Positions 1-6,743 of a stretch of DNA of 9,491 bases are shown in pieces. Position 1 is the stretch's first letter. Each line of letters starts with the position of its first letter. The position numbers and the translations under genes were made by a program. The notes under the pieces are model-generated. The model made no database searches and had not been told where the DNA came from. It saw nothing but the letters and a program-made list of their open reading frames with translations. The stretch is from Casp-actino8 sp037147055 (GTDB taxonomy: Bacteria > Actinomycetota > Acidimicrobiia > Acidimicrobiales > Ilumatobacteraceae): contig JBAWVW010000071.1 of NCBI GenBank assembly GCA_037147055.1, forward strand, positions 1 through 9,491, written 5' to 3'.

Positions 1-1006
1 GGGGGTAGACCGTCAACTGATCAAAGCGTTCATCGCCTGCAAGTAGTAACACACTCGGCGATTCAAAGACATGAAGGCTGTGGGCTAAAGCACCAACTTT
101 CTCTGTCTGGCGTTCAACGATGACACGTCGTGATGGTAATTGCTGCATTTCATCACTGACAATAGAAACGTCATATGCAAACGGTGACAATGAAAGCGAC
201 TGACATATTCCTCTCCACACTGCGTCACCCTGTGGTCCCTGGCACGAGATACCAAAAGTCTTGACCTCATCGAGGTTGATCCACACGTCTCCAGCCAATG
301 TTTGGCCAATGGGAATCAGTAATGGTGTCGGACTCGGGGATCCACTTATAAACAATGCCAAGGTCTCGAGTGGAATCTCCGCTAACAATTCAATCACCCG
401 ACCGCTGCACTGGGCCCATGGTGCAACCGCCGCTAACTCATGGGTGAACTCAGCGCGGATCAGACCATCCACACCATGCACCAACATCCGTAGTCCCTGA
501 TGACCGTGAACGAATAGCGAACGCACGGCCAGATCGAGTCGAACTAGGGAAAGTTCTTCTCCTGAACGATTGATCTGTGCTTCAATGTCTAACGATAGAG
601 GAGGCACCTCAAGATCTTGACGAGCCGCTACTTGTCGTTGAGAGCGCAGGCGAAACAAAATTCCAACGCCAACGGCGAGAGAAACTAGAAAGGCATTTCG
701 TCCGAGGTGATTCTCATTGGCGCCAAGAGGTACTGCACAGTTCTCTTCATCAACAATGTTTTGCCCAATGTCCTGAGCAAGAGCCAAACGTTGTTGACCA
801 AAGGATCCGATTGTCATCAATGGAGTGATCAACAGTAGATAGGAAATCAATCGGCCTGTCCACGACTGAGAATGACGGACGTGATCGTCACCATGGCGAA
901 CATATCGGTATAAGGCACCGAACACAGCAACGATAATTCGCCCAGCACAGAACACGATTGTGATCAGGCAGATCCATAACACCATGTGAAAGTTCTGAGC
1001 GTTCAT
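1..1006 (-). CDS. Large Tad-locus membrane protein, N-terminal part only (possible LysM/BTAD-type family member)
   Basis: The minus strand is open without a stop from an ATG at 1006 to the left edge (335 codons, C-terminus missing). The ATG overlaps the stop of the upstream TadG-like gene as ATGA, so the gene belongs to the pilus operon. Three hydrophobic segments lie at about residues 8-33, 52-68 and 105-120, with basic stretches between and after them (around 34-52 and 119-129). A long soluble region follows from about 130. Its part 226-290 (PTPLLIPIG, then a DVWINLDEV strand, a Gly-rich turn and SPFAYDVSIVS) resembles, from memory, the central region of large proteins that close actinobacterial Tad loci, some of which carry LysM and a C-terminal BTAD (SARP-type) domain. 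Neither LysM nor BTAD is visible in the part present. The reading frame is near certain; the family assignment is moderate and the function unknown. A regulatory or envelope-scaffold role is inference from context. Confidence 0.8.
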   Translation of the reverse strand, partial: MNAQNFHMVLWICLITIVFCAGRIIVAVFGALYRYVRHGDDHVRHSQSWTGRLISYLLLITPLMTIGSFGQQRLALAQDIGQNIVDEENCAVPLGANENHLGRNAFLVSLAVGVGILFRLRSQRQVAARQDLEVPPLSLDIEAQINRSGEELSLVRLDLAVRSLFVHGHQGLRMLVHGVDGLIRAEFTHELAAVAPWAQCSGRVIELLAEIPLETLALFISGSPSPTPLLIPIGQTLAGDVWINLDEVKTFGISCQGPQGDAVWRGICQSLSLSPFAYDVSIVSDEMQQLPSRRVIVERQTEKVGALAHSLHVFESPSVLLLAGDERFDQLTVYP

Positions 1007-1395
1007 GAATCAAAAATCTCTGCCGTACGCGTTGCCGACACGGTGCGACTCGAAATACCCACTAATCGCAAGAGTGTCGTGGCCTGAGTCATTCGAACAG
1101 TGACCGTGACCGTGCGATATCCCACAGTGACATCTCCGACTAGGCCATAGCGTTGCAAATATTCTTGGACCGCCGTTTTCGCCGCTACGGGATCAAGGAA
1201 TCGCCAACCCAACCGCAGAAGCGTGACCTCTTGAGCACCAACACGGGCTGCGTTTTCTGCATGATCACTAGCCGATACGCGCGCCGACACAATACGCCCG
1301 CTATCAACCGCTAAACCAGCAACGGCAGTGAATGAGAGAACCAAGCCCACCACGAAACCCGTGATCACACCCTTATCTCGGGACTGAGCAGGCAT
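1003..1395 (-). CDS. Short TadG-like / Tad-domain pilus-assembly protein
   Basis: A 130-residue protein. It opens with a short polar leader containing RDKG (residues 6-9), followed by one hydrophobic segment (about 10-30) ending in GLAVDSGRI. An alanine-rich stretch (SASDHAENAARVGAQ) comes next, then a small soluble domain rich in beta-branched residues. The hydrophobic helix followed by VDxGR and an Ala/Asp-rich segment is the signature of the N-terminal Tad domain of TadE/TadG-like proteins. It is far shorter than proteobacterial TadG (several hundred residues) and lacks its large C-terminal region. I chose the ATG at 1395, which makes a TGAGATG junction with the upstream gene's stop. A TTG at 1422 is in frame but would add nine residues overlapping that gene. 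It probably acts as a minor pilin or pseudopilin in or on the membrane. The role is inferred from family and operon position. Confidence 0.8.
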   Translation of the reverse strand: MPAQSRDKGVITGFVVGLVLSFTAVAGLAVDSGRIVSARVSASDHAENAARVGAQEVTLLRLGWRFLDPVAAKTAVQEYLQRYGLVGDVTVGYRTVTVTVRMTQATTLLRLVGISSRTVSATRTAEIFDS

Positions 1396-1396
1396 C

Positions 1397-1798
1397 TCAG
1401 TCGCCAGCTCGATAGCGGTCAACTATTTCAGTCGAGGACGCCTGCAAACTCACAGTATTGGCTCCAAGTAGGGAGAGACCAGCAGTGGAAGTCCGACAAG
1501 CCACGTTGACGGTAACCGAGCCGGTGCTCCCCAATTTCAGATAGATCGTGGAGACGACTGGGTTAACGCACGATAAGCCCGATGAGGTCAAGTCCTTGAC
1601 GACAGCATTTGTGGCCACAACATTCATACCCGAAGGTGACACCAGTGAGGCTGCCCGAGCACCTTGATCAGCCGCGTGGCGTAATTCGTTGAGTCCTTCA
1701 CCAGCGCGACCCGCGTGCACCACAAAAATCATCAACATCACCAATACGGGTGTCAGCAAGACCATCTCCACTGCCGCACTGCCACGATCACTTTTCAT
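1397..1798 (-). CDS. TadE-like minor pilin
   Basis: A 133-residue TadE-family protein. The leader is very short (MKSDRG), and if cleaved after Gly6 the mature protein would carry Glu at position 5 (SAAVE). This is the conserved Glu of type IV pilin-like proteins, followed by a hydrophobic helix (about 12-28). The rest is a small Ala/Ser/Val-rich soluble domain with two cysteines (Cys77 and Cys101) that could form a disulfide outside the membrane. It is predicted to be processed by a prepilin peptidase and to act as a minor pilin with the other TadE/G-like proteins of the operon. Its ATG overlaps the stop of the preceding gene (ATGA), indicating translational coupling. Family assignment comes from the RGSAAVE...P motif and the context. 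The precise place in the pilus is unknown. Confidence 0.87.
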   Translation of the reverse strand: MKSDRGSAAVEMVLLTPVLVMLMIFVVHAGRAGEGLNELRHAADQGARAASLVSPSGMNVVATNAVVKDLTSSGLSCVNPVVSTIYLKLGSTGSVTVNVACRTSTAGLSLLGANTVSLQASSTEIVDRYRAGD

Positions 1799-2190
1799 CG
1801 ATTGACCTCAAAAGTGAAACGTTCAAGTGGCTCAATCACTGATCGACCAACGGAACTGGAAAAGAAAGGGATAATCTGCGGAACTTTGACCTGCACCGTC
1901 ACGCTCACTATCCCCGCACTCACCACCACGAGCGGTGTCGCAAATAATTGCGCACCTGCGGCCGTCACGAAATTACTGGCTGATGCTTGACCTTGCTGAA
2001 CCGCAACTGAACTCGTCATATTCACCGAGGATGCGGCGGTTGCACCTTGCGCCGCCGCCGCACCCGCGACATTTGAAGTATGAAAATAAAGTCCAGCTTG
2101 AATGGCCAACATCAAGATCAAGATGATCACCGGCACGACTAAGACAACTTGTGCCGAGGTCTCACCTTTATCTCGTTGGCTCGAGGACAT
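1795..2190 (-). CDS. TadE-like minor pilin
   Basis: A 131-residue protein with a nine-residue leader ending RDKG, followed by ETSAQ and a long hydrophobic helix (about 15-35, including the VVPVIILILML run). An alanine-rich segment (GAAAAQGATAASS) and a Ser/Val-rich soluble domain with no cysteine follow. This is the layout of TadE-like pseudopilins. The acidic residue sits immediately after the predicted cleavage glycine rather than at mature position 5, unlike the next gene. The ATG at 2190 follows the pilin gene's stop in a TGAGATG junction, and the 3' end overlaps the next tadE-like gene by ATGA. Cleavage by a prepilin peptidase and a minor-pilin role are inferred from the family. Confidence 0.85.
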   Translation of the reverse strand: MSSSQRDKGETSAQVVLVVPVIILILMLAIQAGLYFHTSNVAGAAAAQGATAASSVNMTSSVAVQQGQASASNFVTAAGAQLFATPLVVVSAGIVSVTVQVKVPQIIPFFSSSVGRSVIEPLERFTFEVNR

Positions 2191-2191
2191 C

Positions 2192-2386
2192 TCAGCCCAG
2201 GTTCAGTGAATTGGCTTTGGTGCTGATTTTGCCAGAAACGATGACCCCGACTGAAATGGCCAAGCCGATCAGTGCTGCGGCCATGACCACTGTTGTGGCA
2301 CTGACTTCGCCACGGTCACGATCACTTTCCTGTGAGGCCTGTAAACGAATGGTGTAGTACTGCCATAGTTGCTTGAAATTTTCCAT
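2192..2386 (-). CDS. Small Flp-like pilin candidate
   Basis: A 64-residue protein. Residues 1-25 form a charged and aromatic leader (MENFKQLWQYYTIRL, then SDRDR). They are followed by Gly26, EVSATTVV and a hydrophobic helix (about 31-51), with a short polar tail. Size, position directly after TadC and this layout suggest the major fibre subunit of the Tad pilus. The canonical Flp signature (G followed four or five residues later by EY) is not present: the Glu directly follows the glycine, and Thr-Thr stands where Glu-Tyr is usual. I chose the ATG at 2386 because AAGGA lies six bases upstream. An upstream in-frame start at 2425 would overlap tadC and hide that site. It is the only gene of the operon with a free spacer and a strong ribosome binding site, as expected for an abundant subunit. 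Alternatively it is a membrane-anchored accessory peptide. Confidence 0.72.
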   Translation of the reverse strand: MENFKQLWQYYTIRLQASQESDRDRGEVSATTVVMAAALIGLAISVGVIVSGKISTKANSLNLG

Positions 2387-2403
2387 ATCTTTTCCTTTTC
2401 CTT
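2387..2403 (-). promoter_or_regulatory. Strong ribosome binding site of the pilin-like gene
   Basis: The 25-base gap between the tadC stop and the pilin ATG contains a tandem purine run reading AAGGAAAAGGAAAAGAT on the minus strand. The nearer AAGGA ends six bases before the ATG, an ideal Shine-Dalgarno distance. No other junction in this operon has a comparable site. The site supports the short (64-residue) start and implies independent, efficient translation initiation. Confidence 0.65.
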
Positions 2404-2411
2404 GTGTTTGT

Positions 2412-3257
2412 TTATTGAGAACCAAATCCGGAACTGATCATTTGTAATGCTGGGTAACCAAGAAGAACCAAGAAGCCCAAGAACAGCAAAACCATCGGTA
2501 GGCCCATGCGCTCGGTCGCCGAATTCGCTTGAGCCTCAATCTCGGCCAACTGCTTGGAGCGCATGGATGATGCTTTTGCAACTAAAGAGGCCGTCATCCG
2601 CGCGCCTTGTTCACCACCAAGACGAATCGTGGCAGCCAATTCGGGCAACTCTTCAATGCCCAGTCGCTCCCCCTCAATTGCCAACACTTCCCACAGTGAC
2701 TGACGACGTGAACGTGCCACATCTAAAGCATCAGCAATCCTGTTGAATGTTTCTCCATCTCCGACTCGTGATGCACTCACTAAGGCCGTTTCGATTCCAG
2801 CCCCGCCAGCCAACATGATTGATACCAAATCCAAGAAAGCCGATAATGCTGTTCTGAATTCCCGCCGCCGAGCCAAGGCGCGAGTGCGCAACTGAATCAC
2901 CGGCAAGATAAATCCGAGTACTGCGAGAACCAATGAACACACCATCAGCAGTGGTAGCGGTAATCCAGATCCACCTAAAGTTGTCAGTACCAGCATTGCC
3001 AGTGGTAGAGCCGCTCCGATGAGAGCACCTAACAAGCGCTCGGTGGTGACCTCGGTCAGAGTTCGATCACACATTGCCAGATCAGATGTTGAAACCGAGA
3101 AGTGTTTTTCAATGAGTCTGACCAGTAACTGCATCTGTGAGCGACTCGCTGTTGCTCCTGAGCCGTACTTGGGGAGAACCGTCGCTAAGGCGGGACGACG
3201 TAGAGATTGGCGAATCAATAACCCTCCGAGACCAGCGCCCACACCCCAAAAGATCAT
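2412..3257 (-). CDS. tadC: TadC-like type II secretion system F-domain protein
   Basis: A 281-residue inner-membrane platform protein. Hydrophobic segments lie at about 3-16, 75-93, 98-121 and 252-272. The cytoplasmic T2SSF domain lies between about 130 and 250. It contains the typical pattern of this family: a basic patch RRREFR, then LSAFLDLVSIMLAGGAGIET, GEQGARM, and a C-terminal ERMGLPMVLLFLGF followed by a helix ending in LLGYPAL. With TadB it should form the membrane base on which the TadA ATPase acts to extrude pilin. The ATG overlaps the tadB stop (ATGA). The order TadA-TadB-TadC is typical of Tad loci. The assignment as TadC rather than TadB rests on position and on the presence of four membrane segments. 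Confidence 0.92.
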   Translation of the reverse strand: MIFWGVGAGLGGLLIRQSLRRPALATVLPKYGSGATASRSQMQLLVRLIEKHFSVSTSDLAMCDRTLTEVTTERLLGALIGAALPLAMLVLTTLGGSGLPLPLLMVCSLVLAVLGFILPVIQLRTRALARRREFRTALSAFLDLVSIMLAGGAGIETALVSASRVGDGETFNRIADALDVARSRRQSLWEVLAIEGERLGIEELPELAATIRLGGEQGARMTASLVAKASSMRSKQLAEIEAQANSATERMGLPMVLLFLGFLVLLGYPALQMISSGFGSQ

Positions 3258-3967
3258 GGTGCCACGTCAGACATAGGGCGAGCGATAAAGCGCGGCGAGA
3301 TAGTAAAGCGACCCAAGCGTTGCAACATCACTAAAGAAGTGCCGAACATTGCAATGACGACACTTAAGGCCATCATTCCGCTCGGCTTGGTGTACGCCAC
3401 CAAGTAGGTGGGATTCAAGATCAACAACGCCGCAACGAAGAAAACCACGACAGTGATAATGATCCGCACTGCACTTCGGATGCGGGCTCGCGTCACCCAC
3501 ACCCGCGTCCGCATCTGCACATCACTGCGACAACACTCTGCTAAGTGGCCGAGCAGTGCTCCGACATCACGAACTTGATTTTCAGATGCAGTAATGAGCG
3601 CCGCTACAACAAAATCGGCCGAGGGATGACTGATATCTGTGGCGAATCGGCGCACTGCTTCTGGAAGCCCCATAAAACCTAAGCGTGCCGACAATTGCTC
3701 TACTGCTGGGCGTATCGCTAACGGTGCAGTCGCTGCGGTGACGGTCAGTGCTTGTTCTAATCCCCGTGCTCCCGCCATGGTGTCGCGCAATTGCTCGGTC
3801 CACACTGCAAGCGCTTCAACCAACTTTGTTTCATCGACCGATCGTCGCGCAGGGCGTGGCACTCGAATTCCCGATCGAATGACCACTACCCCACGCAATC
3901 CAGCCAGGACAAGGAGCGTGCCCGTAGCTAGAACCAAACCAAGTACAAGTCGCAGAATCGTATTCAT
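3254..3967 (-). CDS. tadB: TadB-like type II secretion system F-domain protein
   Basis: A 237-residue protein with an N-terminal membrane segment (about 5-24), a cytoplasmic T2SSF-like region (about 45-165) and two C-terminal membrane segments (about 167-184 and 197-214). The cytoplasmic part holds the family pattern W-x-x-Q-L-R-D-T with GARGLEQAL, DFVVAAL and an RTRVWVTRARIRSAVR basic helix leading into the membrane. It is a platform component acting beneath TadA and beside TadC in the cytoplasmic membrane. It overlaps tadA upstream and tadC downstream by four bases each (ATGA), so the three are coupled. It is somewhat shorter than proteobacterial TadB (about 300 residues), as is common for actinobacterial versions. 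Confidence 0.9.
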   Translation of the reverse strand: MNTILRLVLGLVLATGTLLVLAGLRGVVVIRSGIRVPRPARRSVDETKLVEALAVWTEQLRDTMAGARGLEQALTVTAATAPLAIRPAVEQLSARLGFMGLPEAVRRFATDISHPSADFVVAALITASENQVRDVGALLGHLAECCRSDVQMRTRVWVTRARIRSAVRIIITVVVFFVAALLILNPTYLVAYTKPSGMMALSVVIAMFGTSLVMLQRLGRFTISPRFIARPMSDVAP

Positions 3968-5283
3968 CGTCGACCGCTCACAATGTGTAATGGGACCGCT
4001 TCTGCATCGTCATATCCATGGGCCATTAACAAATCACGTAACTCACTGGTCATTGGATATGCCGGCTCAGCACATGCGTGGCCATGAGCGACGAAGATTT
4101 CGTTAGAAACAATTCGCGGTCCATCGCAGTCCACTACTTCGCGAATACTGCTGATACGACGCTGACCATTAAACATTTCAATGTGTACGACAATGTGTAA
4201 GGCATTGGCAATTAAGAGATTCACCACATCTATCGGCAGACCAGTATTTGCCATAGACACGTAGGCGGCAAGTTTGGAAAATGCTGAACGAGTTGAATCG
4301 GCATGCAAAGTGCACATTGAACCGTTATTCCCCTGACTCATGGCCATCAACATCGCGAATGCTTCTGCCCCGCGTACCTCACCGACGACAACCCGATCAG
4401 GATCCATACGCAATGCCATACGCGTCAAATCGGCAAGTGAAATTGCCCCGAGACCCTCAATGTTGGCATCACGAGACTGCAACTCATCATGATCTGGATG
4501 GAGTTGAACAAATCTTCCTAAACCAAGTTCAAAAGCATCTTCAATGGTCACGATCCGTTCATGAAATGGAATCTCATTCATGAGCGCTCGCAATAATGTG
4601 GTCTTCCCACTGCCAGTTCCACCGGCGACAATAATATTTCTCTTGGCAAGAACTGCTGCCCGCAGGAACCGAAGCACGGTCGCAGACATCAAACCATTAC
4701 GCCGCAATTCCTCTAGAGAAGACAAGTGGAACTGATGCTTGCGAATTACCAGCAAGGGCTTTTGCGAAACATCCATGACCGCAAAGAGTCGACTTCCATC
4801 ATCAAGGCAGACATTGCATTCCGCTGCTAAGGCATCAAACCGTCGCTCACCATTGCGCGAGCGTGAAGCCACATTACGAACTAACCGCACAAGTTCTTCG
4901 TCACTGCTTACCACTGGATCAAGTTCATGGCGCGAACCGTCCATGTGTTTGACCCATACAGGCGATGAGCCGCGTACATGAATATCGGTAATCAACGGAT
5001 TATCTAGTAATTCTTGTAATGGTCCGAAACCAAGAACTGCGTCAATGGCTTTCTTCGTGAGATCAATCTGATTGGCTAATCCCGCATTTGGAGTGCCCAT
5101 CAATAAGGAGTGTGATTCGCGCTGATCAAAAAACTGCCGTGCTAAGTCTCGGGCAACTTCACATTCATCGGCACTTGACGATTCAAGGCCTTGAGCGCGG
5201 CGCTTTTGCCGATGATCAATCAAGACCGCAGTCATCTGAGCAATAAGATCTCTCTGCACAATGTCTGCTGGGGACAGTGACAT
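3964..5283 (-). CDS. tadA: TadA/CpaF-type secretion ATPase
   Basis: A 439-residue hexameric ATPase of the type II/IV secretion superfamily that powers Tad pilus assembly at the cytoplasmic face of the membrane. Visible landmarks are the N-terminal-domain signature GFGPLQELLDNPLITDIHV (about 85-103), Walker A GGTGSGKTT (221-229), the Asp box TIEDAFEL (246-253), Walker B RVVVGEVRG (297-305) and the His box SMCTLHADS (322-330). All catalytic elements look intact and the length is normal for CpaF. I chose the ATG at 5283, which shares one base with the upstream stop and has GGTGG just upstream. A GTG at 5286 is in frame and would add one residue. The gene is coupled to the TadZ-like gene before it and to tadB after it. 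Confidence 0.97.
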   Translation of the reverse strand: MSLSPADIVQRDLIAQMTAVLIDHRQKRRAQGLESSSADECEVARDLARQFFDQRESHSLLMGTPNAGLANQIDLTKKAIDAVLGFGPLQELLDNPLITDIHVRGSSPVWVKHMDGSRHELDPVVSSDEELVRLVRNVASRSRNGERRFDALAAECNVCLDDGSRLFAVMDVSQKPLLVIRKHQFHLSSLEELRRNGLMSATVLRFLRAAVLAKRNIIVAGGTGSGKTTLLRALMNEIPFHERIVTIEDAFELGLGRFVQLHPDHDELQSRDANIEGLGAISLADLTRMALRMDPDRVVVGEVRGAEAFAMLMAMSQGNNGSMCTLHADSTRSAFSKLAAYVSMANTGLPIDVVNLLIANALHIVVHIEMFNGQRRISSIREVVDCDGPRIVSNEIFVAHGHACAEPAYPMTSELRDLLMAHGYDDAEAVPLHIVSGRR

Positions 5284-5960
5284 CACACCACCGCCAAACT
5301 AGCTAAGCGATTGGGTTGCAGTTCGTTTGCCAAAGCAGCGATTGCTTTTCGTAATGAAGCGCTACTTTTGCGGTCGGCCGGCAAGAGGTCGGCCAGAACA
5401 GGGAACTCCACGGCCTGAGATAGTTCTTTCACGCTGTACCTGCCACCAGCAGCAAGAATCTTCCAGAGACCGAAATCGTTGAGTAATTGCTGACGATGAA
5501 CAAGCACAACGACATCGTCAAGATCAGTGCGCGTGATCAAGAGTCGAATATCAGCTTGGCGAATGAGTTCAGCGGCCGGACTATTGGGTCGCACACGACC
5601 AACATCAATGACAATGTCGCCACCTAAGAATTGTTCGATATTGCGGACGTTTGGTCCGATCACGGATAATGCAGCAATCACTTGCTCCGCTGAAGGTGGA
5701 GCGACAACGACGCTGACGTGATGTCGATATTCACGACAAAGGGTGGCGGGGTCAAGGGTGGAGGTTGCTGGTGTACGCAGATGACCCGCCAATTCAGCCA
5801 GCCCCGGTCGAAGTTCCCAATTGTGGCGTGCTGCCAAACGGCCACCATCTGGATCTGCCTCAATCACAGTGACTGGATGAGGCCACAAAGTTGCGAGATG
5901 AAGAGAGACTGTCCCGAGATCAGTCAGTCCGCCAGTTGTGCCAGTGACGATCAGCGTCAT
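5283..5960 (-). CDS. CpaE/TadZ-like ParA-family protein with degenerate P-loop
   Basis: A 225-residue protein occupying the position of CpaE/TadZ between the SAF protein and TadA. The fold cues are those of the SIMIBI/ParA class: an N-terminal strand (MTLIVTG), a loop and helix, then VTVIEADPDGGRLAARHNW (about 30-48), matching the second strand and EADP-GG-LA element of actinobacterial Tad-locus ParA-like proteins. A later strand IVIDVGRV (116-123) matches Walker B, and strand LLITRTDLDDV follows. The loop where Walker A should be reads GTTGGLTDLGT (7-17) and has no lysine, so ATP hydrolysis of the usual kind is doubtful. CpaE/TadZ proteins localise the pilus machinery at the pole, and many are atypical ATPases. 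The role here is inferred from position. The start ATG forms a TGAGATG junction with the upstream gene. Confidence 0.82.
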   Translation of the reverse strand: MTLIVTGTTGGLTDLGTVSLHLATLWPHPVTVIEADPDGGRLAARHNWELRPGLAELAGHLRTPATSTLDPATLCREYRHHVSVVVAPPSAEQVIAALSVIGPNVRNIEQFLGGDIVIDVGRVRPNSPAAELIRQADIRLLITRTDLDDVVVLVHRQQLLNDFGLWKILAAGGRYSVKELSQAVEFPVLADLLPADRKSSASLRKAIAALANELQPNRLASLAVV

Positions 5961-5961
5961 C

Positions 5962-6624
5962 TCAATTCACCACCTTGATGAGATGAAGTTCGTCGTGACC
6001 AATCATCTCCGAGGCCGAAGCCAATCCGACGCGTAACGTCACTGATCGATCACCGGTCATGGCGTCGGGTTCAGATATTTCCCACACTTGCACTACACCA
6101 GCGATAGCGCTGGCAAGTTTCGAACCATCACTTTGACTATCAACGGCAATGAGTTGCACATCATCACCTGCTGAAAGATGTGCTGGCGCTTGCCCGCTTG
6201 TGACTGTGATCCCGGCGAGACCCTCACCTTTTCCCAAAGGCGCAACAGAGATGAGTAGCGAGGCATTCAAGGGAGTACCGGCAGGGATATCGAAAGAAGC
6301 GCGCATGCCAATCACTTGCGAAGCAGCCGAACTAGGTAAGAGGGCGATCTCCGTATCACTGCTGATATGCGCGGTGATTAGATCGCTGGCCTGAACTTGC
6401 ACACCACGTGTCAAAAATCGAGAAGTGATCAGCACACTCACGCCTGAATCCTGCGAATTTTGCCACATCAAAGCCCCTCCCACACATGAGGCCACGATCA
6501 GTAATCCAACGGCGAACTCTGGTATCCGAACGCCCTTCCGCTTCATGCCTCCAGTCACAGAGGACCCAAGAGTTGCAATCCGTTGGCGATACACACCACC
6601 TCGTTGGATGATTCCTTGACTCAT
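5962..6624 (-). CDS. CpaB-like SAF-domain membrane protein
   Basis: A 220-residue protein and the first gene of the pilus operon. A basic cytoplasmic N-terminus (about 1-34, with MKRKGVRIPE) leads to one membrane helix (about 36-54). An extracytoplasmic SAF-type region follows: LITSRFLTRGVQVQASDLI (65-83), then IGMRASFDIPAGTPLNASLL (105-124), the usual 'transition' and 'entry by default' halves of SAF/CpaB (RcpC) domains. A C-terminal beta-rich part (about 138-220) contains LSAGDDVQLIAV and SVTLRVGLASASEM. CpaB/RcpC proteins act in Tad pilus export; in monoderms the partner is unknown. The start is uncertain: ATG at 6624 is chosen, a TTG at 6645 has AGGTAG upstream and would add seven residues, and a later ATG at 6546 would shorten it by 26. 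Confidence 0.85.
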   Translation of the reverse strand: MSQGIIQRGGVYRQRIATLGSSVTGGMKRKGVRIPEFAVGLLIVASCVGGALMWQNSQDSGVSVLITSRFLTRGVQVQASDLITAHISSDTEIALLPSSAASQVIGMRASFDIPAGTPLNASLLISVAPLGKGEGLAGITVTSGQAPAHLSAGDDVQLIAVDSQSDGSKLASAIAGVVQVWEISEPDAMTGDRSVTLRVGLASASEMIGHDELHLIKVVN

Positions 6625-6743
6625 CGAAATACTCGCTCTCCCCAATTGGCATCTACCTGTTGATGTGTGCCGAGAAATCTGAACGACGGCGAACTAACAA
6701 TGAATAGGTCATCGGACCCACTCTCAAACAGACGGTTTAGGGC
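6625..6743 (-). promoter_or_regulatory. Divergent intergenic region carrying the pilus operon promoter
   Basis: About 119 bases separate the start of the pilus operon (minus) from map (plus), so promoters for both directions must lie here or just inside the first codons. On the minus strand, TTGAGA (6727-6722) followed 15 bases later by TATTCA (6706-6701) is a weak -35/-10 candidate. The spacer is short, so this is tentative. I see no operator-like long inverted repeat and no riboswitch-like structure. That a promoter lies here follows from the divergent arrangement; the exact hexamers are a guess. Confidence 0.4.

Noticed and set aside
577..828. Plus-strand and minus-strand small frames (85-309, 261-500, 577-828) in the first kilobase, suggesting a region of short genes or none.
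   Set aside because: The minus strand is continuously open from 1006 to the edge, with membrane helices and operon coupling, which explains the whole stretch.
1003..1422. The longer TTG start for the TadG-like gene.
   Set aside because: It would overlap the upstream gene by 26 bases and add nine residues before the usual short leader. The ATG at 1395 gives the same TGAGATG junction seen twice elsewhere in the operon.
3639..4106. A 155-codon plus-strand open frame opposite tadB and the end of tadA.
   Set aside because: It is antisense to two strongly supported genes. Its Arg/Ser/Thr/Pro-rich composition is typical of a reverse-strand shadow.
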